The notes beneath the pieces are model-generated. The model was not told where the DNA came from, did no database searches, and was given only the letters and a program-made list of their open reading frames with translations. Positions 22,284 through 30,833 of a stretch of 64,000 nucleotides of DNA are shown here, piece by piece. The DNA is from Pyrenophora tritici-repentis (Eukaryota; Ascomycota; Dothideomycetes; Pleosporales; Pleosporaceae). The stretch's first letter is position 1, and each line of letters opens with the position of its first letter. A program made the translations under genes and the position numbers. The stretch spans positions 3,286,001 through 3,350,000 of the forward strand of contig NC_089392.1 of assembly GCF_003171515.1 (NCBI RefSeq), in the 5' to 3' direction.

Positions 22284-22680
22284 CATAGTATATTTGTTCA
22301 ATGTTTTTCCCGCCTCCCTTTTCTTCCTTTCTAAAAGTAAAACGCAAAACATGCCATGATTATCTACTATTCTGAAAAAAATCCTACAACAACGATATGT
22401 ATAGGGAATTAAAGAAGGAGGTACTGCACTGGGTGTGGGTGTGGGGAGAGTGCAAAATGGGTATAAATCGTGTGATGTGGGTTCTTCGTTCCTGGTTTCT
22501 GTGGTTAAAAGTTTTTCTCGCACTCGAAAAGAACTGCGTAATAAGGTGTATGTGGGATTTGTTGTTTTGGTGCTGGTGGGGTATGTGTGCTACAGGAGCA
22601 GGAGAAATGGAATGGGGGCTTTTGTGTGAGTTGCTGGAGATGACGCTTGTGGTTTTGAGCGCGCAAGCTGTAAAGTTTAC

Positions 22681-23016
22681 CTAGGTATAGTCGCGATATT
22701 GAGTTGTACATTGATTGATAAGCGTGAACACAAAAGGTGTTTGGTGAATGGATGATGGATTGCTGATGTCTTGTGTTTGATTAGCTGGAGACGACGCAAT
22801 TTCGTGTACCCAGGTAGGCAATAGTCTGAGGGCGTGTTGCCACCACACGGTAAAACCAACATATACAATTGCTTCAAGAGCTAGTCCGTATTTGAATAGC
22901 TGGTTAATATAGAGAGGGCGGCCCGTTACAAGGTTCGCTCTTTCTTGGTGCCCCATCTTTTGATATGTAGCGGCTGCAGTTTGCGCAAGCGAACGTCGTG
23001 GTATTACAACGTCCAT
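22681..23016 (-). CDS. Hypothetical small protein with one hydrophobic segment
   Basis: ORF of 111 codons from ATG 23016. The N-terminal half looks protein-like (RRSLAQTAAATYQKMGHQ, then YINQLFKYGLALEAIVYVGF) and ends in an aromatic, possibly membrane-spanning stretch. The C-terminal third is polar and less convincing. A candidate donor (G|GTACAC) lies after the LLPTW region near 22812, so the true last exon may differ. The family was not recognised; a small mitochondrial or ER membrane protein is a guess from the basic N-terminus and single hydrophobic segment. Confidence 0.35.
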   Translation of the reverse strand: MDVVIPRRSLAQTAAATYQKMGHQERANLVTGRPLYINQLFKYGLALEAIVYVGFTVWWQHALRLLPTWVHEIASSPANQTQDISNPSSIHQTPFVFTLINQCTTQYRDYT

Positions 23017-23994
23017 ACACTCGTAAGAAAAACTGCTTTACTAAAGCCATACGTAACAGTATCCTCTTCTTACGTATCTCTGTATTGTTGCGTCATTACC
23101 TAGAACATGGACCTTGCCGGGTTCCTTTTGGTTGAACCTGCCCGGTATCTTATTCCGCATACCTCATCATGGTACACCTTTCGAGACGATATCGCACGTG
23201 CCATGTTCAAACAAATTCTGGACATCTTGCCAAGGCTTATTTCTCACACGCCGTTACCTGCTCTTTGTTGTGTCGAGAGCTTCTCAATCAATTCTGTACT
23301 CTTTTATATTCTGCGACTCGCTAAGATTGTAACGAATCTTCTTGCCAGTATCTTGCTGCCTTTCTTTATACAGAGTGTCGTTTCTACGTTGTTGGGAAAG
23401 AAAGAGAGTACCAACGTAAGATTGAACAAACCTAATAGAGCTTGTGTCAGATCAGGTGATTGATCTTCCGGTGTAGTCAGATTTATCCCGGAGAATAATC
23501 CGTGAAGATCGGAAGCACTGTCACCGCTGTCGATCTACTTCCGTGCCGAGACTCGTAATGATTACAGCCGCATCTTACCTCAATTGTAATCACAAGGAAC
23601 TTGATCCCATATGGCACATCGTGCCATGCAACTCCCGTCCTAATATAGAGAACCAACTCGCCGAGCGTATACAGTGCTTATATGTTAGTTATCGGCGCCT
23701 CTTTCAAAACCTTTATAAGATTTTAGCATAGAAGCATAGACGAGGGAATTTTACAAGGGCTTAGCAGAGCTCTCGGCGTGTTGGCTATAAGCTGAGCATA
23801 TAATTGTAAACGTGTAGCCGCTGTTTTGATTCCACACTCAGGCAAAAACAACTTCACACAGTCTGATTAGTCAGGTCTTGCCTGACTTCCTTGTTTTGCC
23901 CTGCCGGTTTATCGTAACTTCGCAAGGTTTTCAAGGCCCAAGATTATCAGCATCAATCAATCGCTGACAGTACAACCTTTTCTCTACTATTATA
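23017..23994. other. Gene-poor; only possible relics
   Basis: Two overlapping frames at 23107-23463 contain fragments such as GILFRIPHHGTPFE that faintly recall the start of fungal esterase/NACHT-type proteins, but they are in different frames and too short to call. A third ORF at 23543-23731 has no recognised family. Sequence before 23995 is likely the former promoter of the M35 relic. Confidence 0.3.
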
Positions 23995-25061
23995 ATGAGA
24001 AGCCACTTCTCACTCATGTTTGCTCTAGCAGCCAGTACAACTGCAACTACTTCTCCCATCCATGTTGCGCTATCGTCTGTCGGCAATTCGAAATCAAGGT
24101 TGCCGTAACCAACAACAACCAGAACACGGGATACAACCTTCTCAAACCCAACACTATCCTATCCGATTCGCTCTCCAACCAATTGATCGTCATAAATGAG
24201 AACACCAAGGTCGGATTTAGCGGCATCATGAGCGTAACATATCTTGCCAGCGACCTCGATCAGGAAAGCTTCTTTCCTCTCTTTCCAGGACAGACGAGAG
24301 AGGCTGTGATAGATGTGGCCGAAGGTTATTGGGTCCACCACTCGAAGACCTCACTCCATAACATCGTCGCAACTGGGTAGTTCCGTTACGCAGCGCTCAA
24401 TTCAACACGGCTTATCGAAGGGGACGCATTTTCATACACCAGTAATACTCTCTCTGTCGATATCAACCCGACCGAAGCGAAAATCGTCTTCAACCATCAC
24501 GCGGACACGAAGCTCAAGAAGCGAGTTGACATCAATGAGTCCTGCGAGGGACATCAATAGGACAAACTGAAGTCGGCATTGACTGATTGCAAAGAACGCA
24601 CAAAATATGCTGCAGACCGTGCGCACAATGGCAGGCCGTATATTTACACCAAATACTTTGCCCAAAAAGACTGGAAAGAGGTTCAAGCGCGACTTACAGC
24701 TATCTCGGAACATTGCACCCCTCTCGGTATCTTTTGTGGCACCATGTACTGCAAGGATCCCACTGGTGCCGATAAATGCAGTAAAGAAAGGAGAACAATC
24801 GCGTACACGTATCGAGACACTATCAAAGGCCCAAACGGGGAAGCCATAATTGTGTCCTGTCCGTTATACTTTACCCAGCAATATACTAATTACCAGTGTG
24901 GAAAAACATCTGAATGTCTGACCGGCAGCTTGATACACGAATTGACTCATGTACCAACTATATACAGCCCGACTACCTCAGACTTTGCGTATGGCACCGA
25001 TGCAGCCAGACGCCTCCCAGCTGCGAACAAGCTATTCAACGCCGATAGTTACGCATTGTAA
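23995..25061 (+). pseudogene. Deuterolysin-type metalloprotease (M35) pseudogene
   Basis: A start at ATG 23995 gives a short signal-like peptide and then SSVGNS. The frame then shifts near 24080-24090, and EIKVAVTNNNQNTGYNLLKP continues one frame away. Two in-frame TAG stops follow (24378-24380 and 24558-24560). The C-terminal domain retains the catalytic signature of the aspzincins: HELTH near 24939 with the third-ligand region TTSDFAYG near 24975, and the typical ending NADSYAL. Deuterolysins are secreted zinc proteases made as pre-pro-proteins; the order of pro-region, catalytic domain and NADSYAL tail fits. The defects rule out a full-length product unless they are sequencing errors. Both stops are TAG, consistent with CAG-to-TAG transitions. 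Confidence 0.8.
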
Positions 25062-25252
25062 ACAATGAATCTATTTGTTGGGTGTTAATAGATGTGGAAG
25101 GATGGTTGGATATTGAGGAGACGAGAGCTAGTGTGCTAGTGGCAAGAGTTCTGGAAATGATCTTGGAACGCTTATTTAGTACCTACTTCTCACTCACCTC
25201 TGTCATTTAGTATAGAATAGTATCGTAGAGGTACACTATTCTCGAGCTTAGC

Positions 25253-25872
25253 TTATATCCGGAAAATCTTACCATCAGCTATCTTAGACCAAAGATACAA
25301 TCGAATAACATCATAGAACGCGTAAAAATTGACTTCACCGTTTCCAGATACAGACTGCACCTCTATAGAAACACCCAGTGCCACATCACCTGTGCTTGTT
25401 CTCAGACGTACAGGGTTGGCTATGACTGGGTCATTTATACCATCTTTAGTGAAACCTAGAACGCCAAGCCCTTCATCCCCAATACAAACTCTGCTCAGGT
25501 ATAGACCCTTGCGACTTGGCTAATCATAGAAGCTATAAGGGCATTGGGTACAGGCCGACGATAAGTTGGGTGTATCACAATCCGAAGTTGATCTTGAATA
25601 TACTGAATGGGATCGGATTGAGTCCTACATTGTATATGTATTTTTACCGAAGACTTATGAGTTACAACCTCCAACTCAGCAGGCCACCCGTCGAAGTGAA
25701 TAATGCTAGCTTCACCCAATTACATCACACCTCCGCTCCGAGTTCCCAACAGAGTGGTCCACTGCCATCCTTGAAGTCATGACGTTGTCCTTCGAAACCC
25801 CAAATACCGGATAGCATGACGGTTATAGGCGGCCTGAACTCGCTAGTGATCTTCCTCAAGACTTCAATGTGT
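25253..25872 (-). pseudogene. Unidentified coding relic in several frames
   Basis: On the minus strand three protein-like segments follow one another in different frames. The first is HIEVLRKITSEF...VMLSGIWGFEGQRHDF (about 25872-25725). The second is ASIIHFDGWPAELEVV through NALIASMISQVARVY (25719-25500). The third is SRVCIGDEGLGVLGFTKDG to LYLWSKIADGKIFRI, ending at TAA 25253. Composition and continuity suggest one gene broken by at least two indels. I do not recognise the family. Confidence 0.4.
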
Positions 25873-25904
25873 CAGCTATGCTCTCTCGTACACCAACATG
25901 GTAC

Positions 25905-26492
25905 TTACCCGGTGTTGTTCTTCTGTACGTGATTGCGGTGCTTGCCTTTGCGCGACGCAACGTTCTCTGCAGCGGGCAACTCGAAGTCTTCATCTACCTC
26001 TTGATCATCCTTGGTGCGGATAGAGAAGGACATCTTTGGACCAGAGGCTTCTAGCAGCTTTGTTTCCATCTCGGCGAGCCTCTGTGTGAGCTCCGCAATG
26101 TGGTTCTTGTCTGCGGCTGACTCCAACTTGAGATCGACGGCGCTTTTCTTCTCCACGACTAGCTCCTGTTGCTTTGCTGCCATCTTGTCTGCATTTGCCT
26201 TGTTTATCTCCTCTAGTCGCTTCTCGTAGACGTGTGCAGTCCTACTTTCAGCGATCAATTCCGCTTGCTGCACGTCAAGGTCGTGTACAGCGGCCATGAT
26301 GACATCATAGAAAACAGGATGCTGAAGTTGCTCGGTACTAAAGACGGGGAAATTATGTCGCATGAGGTCATGCAGATGTCTCGACGGGTGGTCAAGCATG
26401 AGTTGGATGAGATCGATGAGGATGAGCTGTCGGGACATTTCGTAGTCTTGGTTCGTGCCGTGCACGTCGTTGGAATATTCCATGGCGTCCAT
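25905..26492 (-). CDS. Hypothetical coiled-coil protein
   Basis: ORF of 195 residues from ATG 26492. Residues about 75-150 form a long charged helix (RLEEINKANADKMAAKQQEL, ELTQRLAEMETKLLEA), probably a coiled coil, followed by an acidic-then-basic tail. The ORF stop lies inside a good donor (ACCGG|GTAAGT at 25908), so the real transcript may splice to another exon; an acceptor at 25855 would add a short exon ending at 25725, overlapping the relic described there. It is divergently arranged with the coiled-coil/CCCH gene at 26762, with 269 bp between starts. The coiled-coil character of both neighbours hints at a divergent pair, but no homology is evident. Function unknown. Confidence 0.45.
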   Translation of the reverse strand: MDAMEYSNDVHGTNQDYEMSRQLILIDLIQLMLDHPSRHLHDLMRHNFPVFSTEQLQHPVFYDVIMAAVHDLDVQQAELIAESRTAHVYEKRLEEINKANADKMAAKQQELVVEKKSAVDLKLESAADKNHIAELTQRLAEMETKLLEASGPKMSFSIRTKDDQEVDEDFELPAAENVASRKGKHRNHVQKNNTG

Positions 26493-26761
26493 GGGGACGA
26501 TAGTGTGGTGTATAGCTGGAAATGTGTCTGGTGTCTGTGTCGGTATGGTTCCAAGATGGAGCCTAGAAATTTGCCCGCCAACTTTGACAGCCTCTAATCC
26601 AATCAGCTCAGAGAGTTTGTATGACTCTTTTCTGCTACGTCAGTTTCGAAGGTTCCAGAGAACGAGCTGCGGAATCGGTGCCTAGTGAAAGCGAGCCAAC
26701 TAGCCCACGATAACACTTCCCCACGATAAGACAACTCGGCTTTCGACTACTTGCAACGAGT

Positions 26762-27553
26762 ATGGCTTGCAACCTCATCACCGCAGATATGTCGGCCGAT
26801 AGAGTAGGTAACACGTCGATTTGTGGCTACGAAACCGTTCACTGACACTCGATAGACGAACGAGGCCATCGACCGCCTGAACGCCGAGCTCACAGCCTCT
26901 AAGATAGAGCTTGCAGCCTCTGAGATAGAGCTCGCAGCCTCTGAGAAGGCGCTCGCAGCCTCTAAGAAGGAGCCCGCAGCCTCCTATGGAAAAAAATGAG
27001 GATGTCTTCAAGAGAGCCGGTAAATTGATGAACCAAAACAGGATGTTAGAGGAGAGGGTCGCGAAGGTTAAGGAGCAGTACGATGCTTTGCTTGAGCAGA
27101 CCGTCGGTCTCATGGGTGACAAAGTGAAGCACCTAAAAGACGCTGAGAAGAAGCTGTATGTGATCAAAACCCTCAATACCCTCTCTAAACTTTTGCATGC
27201 TGATTGTCAACGCAGTGTTCCGAAGCCGCGAAAGCACCCAGTCGTCTGCATCTACTGTTGTATGCGCAATCTTCCTTGCGACCGCGGAACGCCCTGTCGT
27301 AACTGCGCAAAGGTATGCTTTGAATCCTCTCATACATGTAGTCACTGCTGAGTTGAAATCGTCCTAGGCCATGCATGACTGCAAGCGTGCCATGTGTGCC
27401 AACTTCAAGACCGGTATCTGCCGCAACAAACTCTGCAATAGGGCACACGAGGAGGATGCCAAGCACTACGGTAATATAGTGCATGCAGGTCATGTGCGCA
27501 AGGAGAAGGACGAGAACAAACGCACAAAGAAGCGAGCGAGGAGGCGAGGGTAG
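26762..27553 (+). CDS. Coiled-coil protein with CCCH-type zinc-finger cysteines (frameshifted)
   Basis: Three exons: 26762-26803, 26855-27312 and 27368-27553. The introns are 26804-26854 (GTAGGT...TAG) and 27313-27367 (GTATGC...TAG). The N-terminus has heptad-like repeats of about seven residues (SKIELAASEIELAASE). The middle is a coiled coil (RAGKLMNQNRMLEERVAKVK). The C-terminus has two cysteine groups, CIYCCMRNLPCDRGTPCRNC and, after the second intron, CANFKTGICRNKLCNRAH, the latter with the spacing of a C-x7-C-x4-C-x3-H finger, then a basic tail. A run of seven A at 26990-26996 throws the frame; six A would join the two halves. This is either a real slip mutation or a homopolymer sequencing error. 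CCCH fingers commonly bind RNA, but the target here is unknown. Confidence 0.5.
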
Positions 27554-27897
27554 ACGTTGGCTAGCTAGGCTGGTGAACACCGAAGTAAGTGACCAGGAGG
27601 TGCACTCATCCATTGAGAGATTGAATAGGGAGTCAAGTAAAAGAAGCAAGACACCGTAATCACGATATACTCTCTGTAGTGAAAATAATCTCGATTGTAC
27701 ACACGAGGAACATGGCTGGCAGCCCGAGAGCTAGAGTACTTACTTGTGCACAGCTGTCACCGTGATGTAACGAAGCTGCAAAACTTGACGAGACAATGAT
27801 CCGTCAACTTATATCAGGCAAATAACTAGAAGATCGTTTCTCTAGTGTCGGTGTATCTCCATCTTCTTCCTCAATCCTTGACACAAGAGTCAAAGAA

Positions 27898-28155
27898 TCA
27901 ATGAAAAGATAATTCGAACCCGAAGCTGAGTGTATTTTTCAAAAAGTATTGTGAGCTGTAAGCGAACGCCGGCGAACCGGTCGTTGCAAACATGTAGAAC
28001 CGTACCACGCTTTGCCGCGCCATGGCTAAATACCACGGGACTAAAGACCTGTGAGGATCTCCGGCAAGCCCAACCCGCGAACGATTGGCCTGAATGCGCG
28101 CTCCAGTCCGCCCTTCACCCGCTCGGGGAATAAGGCAGCATAAGACATGCATCAT
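27898..28155 (-). CDS. Orphan ORF behind a promoter-like region
   Basis: ORF of 85 codons from ATG 28155; the sequence (MMHVLCCLIPRAGEGRTG...) matches nothing recognised. It is listed because the upstream DNA looks like a promoter and because a 16-codon uORF (ATG 28202, TGA 28154-28152) overlaps its start by ATGA. Coding status is doubtful. Confidence 0.2.
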   Translation of the reverse strand: MMHVLCCLIPRAGEGRTGARIQANRSRVGLAGDPHRSLVPWYLAMARQSVVRFYMFATTGSPAFAYSSQYFLKNTLSFGFELSFH

Positions 28156-28311
28156 CGCCGCTCAACGAAGCGTAGTGTGCAGCCCTGGTGCGCTTTGGTC
28201 ATCCACTCTTATCGTTATGAGGTTCTAATGTCGGAACTAAGCCTCCTTACGAAAAGGGATGGCGAGAACTGTTTTCTGAGAATTGGAAGAAGGGACGGGG
28301 TGAGGCGGGGT

Positions 28312-28367
28312 TATATAGACTGTGGGAAGGCGCTAGTGGGATGAGTCAGCGGACGTCATGTGACTCA
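28312..28367 (-). promoter_or_regulatory. Cluster of bZIP-type sites and a TATA-like box
   Basis: TGAGTCA (28342-28348), GACGTCA (28352-28358) and TGACTCA (28361-28367) lie about 10 bp apart. TGAGTCA/TGACTCA is the Gcn4/CPC1/AP-1 core and GACGTCA a CRE core. Read on the minus strand, a TATATAA box lies at about 28312-28318, 25 bp beyond the cluster, followed by a C-rich leader and the ORF at 28155. The arrangement fits a core promoter facing left. Confidence 0.4.
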
Positions 28368-28979
28368 CCACCCCACCCTGTCTGCAAGGCTGCAAGCAGA
28401 CCCTGATTAGGCAAAACCGGCTCCTCATAGGCCAGCAATTGCCCTCGGACAGGGATGTAGTAGAAAAAAGTGAGAGCAAAGCAATTGTGTGGGGAATAGT
28501 GGGTGCTGGAAGAATTAAAGGATTGAACTGAGGTGGTATTGTCTGAGTCTACAAACTGTATATGTAGGTGGGTGACCGTAAACAGTGCTAGTCCCAGATA
28601 GGCATCGTTCCATTACAAAGGTAAGTTGCGACTGCAGGAGCAGAGCAGGAGAGACCCCAAACCGTAACAAATTGACAGTACTCGCGTGCAATCTTTCGGG
28701 CTTGCGCATAGGGCCTATTTCTACGATATGGCTGAGACAATATCCAACTGAGAGGCTTGGGTTGAAACAATTAAGACGGTGCAGTGCAGCTAAATATACT
28801 AGACAGACAAACACGCTTCTGTTGTGTGTATATTACTATCAAATAACTTTTCCGCGCTGTTCTGCATGTATGGAATAAGGAACCGATGACGCTATCGAGA
28901 GCGTCTACAAAAACATCTCAGTAATCACATGGCAATTTTCTTCGAACACCGCGCATTCAATTCTTTATTCTCTCCATAC
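28368..28979. other. Intergenic, nothing recognised
   Basis: Overlapping ORFs on both strands at 28515-28878 are short and without family resemblance. The stretch contains the 3' flank of the oxygenase gene. Confidence 0.35.
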
Positions 28980-30110
28980 TCAATATGTTGCTGTAAGACG
29001 TTGAATCAAGTAGTCCCCACTCATGACATCGTCATATTTCCTTCCATTCTCAAACGTTCCCGGAATAGCCTCAATTTTGCGATCAGCATTTGGGTTGCAG
29101 AAGTAAGCGATTGAATAACGGGGTGGGTATTCGTCCTTGTCTGCGTCTTCTGGTTTGGGGGGAGGTTCCATAACGCGGTGTTTCGTTGACTTGATAGTGT
29201 CGTTCGACCAGCGTGCCAACAGATCTCCAGCGTTGATCACGATAGTGCCTTCAATAGGTGTTGCGTCGACGAATGTGCCCTTCGGTGAGCGGACTTGGAG
29301 ACCACCACGTGCATCTTGGAAGAGTAGAGTGATAGAGCCTGCAAGTATGTTAGCAACCGGTTCCACAGTCCTTCATATCAATATACCGTAGTCGCTATGT
29401 TCGCCTGCCCGAACCTGCTGCTGTCCATCGTTTCTTTTGAAGATGCTTTTGGAGACGCCGGGATAATGCAGAAGTCTTAGTGTGTTGTCACCCGCATCGG
29501 TGAAGCCATCGAACCACATCTCTTCAATGCCCATACCCAATGCTATAGCCCGCATGATTTGCATATGTAGATTCTTGCATGTTTCGAAAAACTCCACCAT
29601 CTGCTCCTTGAACTCTTTGGCCGCCTCGTCACCACTCGGCCACATGTTCGGCATCTCAGGCTGGTCATCACGCCCAATCTCCATGCTCTCCTTCAGGTCT
29701 GGTACCAATGCGCGCATCTCTGCCTCGGTGCCTGTCTCTTCCAATACCACGAGCTTCTCGCGCCCTTGTGCGGTATAGCCACGGTTGGCAGCGGCCGAGT
29801 ACCATGCCAACGCGTCTTTCTGCTCTTTCGGTCGTGCGAAGAATTTGGCGGAGTGGGAGAAGACGGTCGATACAGTCGAAGGGGGAATTCCGTGATTTTT
29901 GAGGTAGACGAAACCGGCATTTTGGAAGCCTTTGAGTACAGCATCGGCAGTCTGCTTCTTTGCGTTGGGGTCGCCGGAAAGGAAAGCATCGAAGTCGATG
30001 AGCTATGATACGTTCAGCATAAGAGCGCCGATATTTGGCAGCAAACAGATACATACTGGAATTTCCAGGTCATCCTGTGAAACCGCGGAGCCTACAGTGA
30101 TGTTCGCCAT
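28980..30110 (-). CDS. 2-oxoglutarate/Fe(II) oxygenase, isopenicillin N synthase family
   Basis: Exons (minus strand) 30110-30057, 30002-29387 and 29338-28980 encode about 342 residues. The introns use GTATGT...TAG and GTATAT...CAG. The N-terminal DIOX_N-like part includes GFQNAGFVYLKNHGIPPSTV. The jelly-roll core has the iron ligands H-x-D in GEHSDYG (about residues 219/221) and the distal His in STKHRV (about 277), and the co-substrate R-x-S in PPRYSIAYF (about 297-299). The second intron cuts the codon right after HSDY. The family covers oxidative ring closure, hydroxylation and desaturation of small molecules; the substrate cannot be told from sequence. The gene is divergent from the FAD oxidase at 30834, about 720 bp apart, which would allow shared regulation. 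Confidence 0.88.
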
Positions 30111-30833
30111 GGCACTTGCTTCTTGTTTATGTCTTCAATGGACTCAAGGAAAAACAAATCAAGTTTTACCGAGCAAGGACGCAAATTAAAGGCTGTGATA
30201 TTAAGGCAATCGACGCGCCCCTAGCGGCCATCTCCGCTGCATTTCTTCCATCATGAGATGCGCTAGATGTTGGCGGGGTTGCTGCCAGACAGGGAAGGTA
30301 TATGCGCAGCGATAAGGCTAGTAGTGGGGTTAGTGGGGTATCGGTAGAGTGCTCAACACCACGGAGGCATCGTGACATCTTTCTCTTACGGCCATGTTGT
30401 TAGGCGGACTTCTTTACGGTAAATTAAGATATCAATTGCTGATCTACAGACTCTTGAATGCCGATGTACCTCTGTTGATACCAGTTTAGATCACGATGGA
30501 GCATGTTTTGCAGTGCTACTTGAGCATTGTTTAGTTCACGTCCAAGACTGAGAGCCCAGAAGTAAGAAAGTATGATGACACGGGTGTACTAGAATTGTAA
30601 AAAACAAGAGATCAAAGCGCGCTGTTGAAGTCTGATTGTTCATAGGAAGCGACAGCGTCTTGAGAAAGGAGATGGGCCCAAGCTCTACAAATGCAGTTTA
30701 GCGCATCGGAGAAAACTTACTCTTCACCGACATCGAATATCGACTACGCGGCTCCAAATGTGGTTTGGAGGCTATAGTCATCATGTATGAGTGACGTTGA
30801 CATTCACATCCGTAGACCATCTCATTTCCCAGC
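30111..30833. other. Shared upstream region of the oxygenase and FAD oxidase genes
   Basis: No coding feature is convincing; the ORF at 30166-30378 (minus) is low-complexity. This must contain both promoters. Confidence 0.4.

Noticed and set aside
22397..22684. Plus-strand 95-codon ORF rich in Trp and Leu
   Set aside because: Lies in low-complexity sequence after the repeat field, overlaps another frame, and shows no family resemblance.
23107..23463. Possible esterase/NACHT-type relic (PHHGTPFE)
   Set aside because: The suggestive words are in two different frames and too short to support a family call.
23502..23514. AGATCGGAAGC string resembling an Illumina adapter start
   Set aside because: Only about the first 11 bases match and sequence continues as ordinary genomic DNA; chance is more likely than adapter carry-over.
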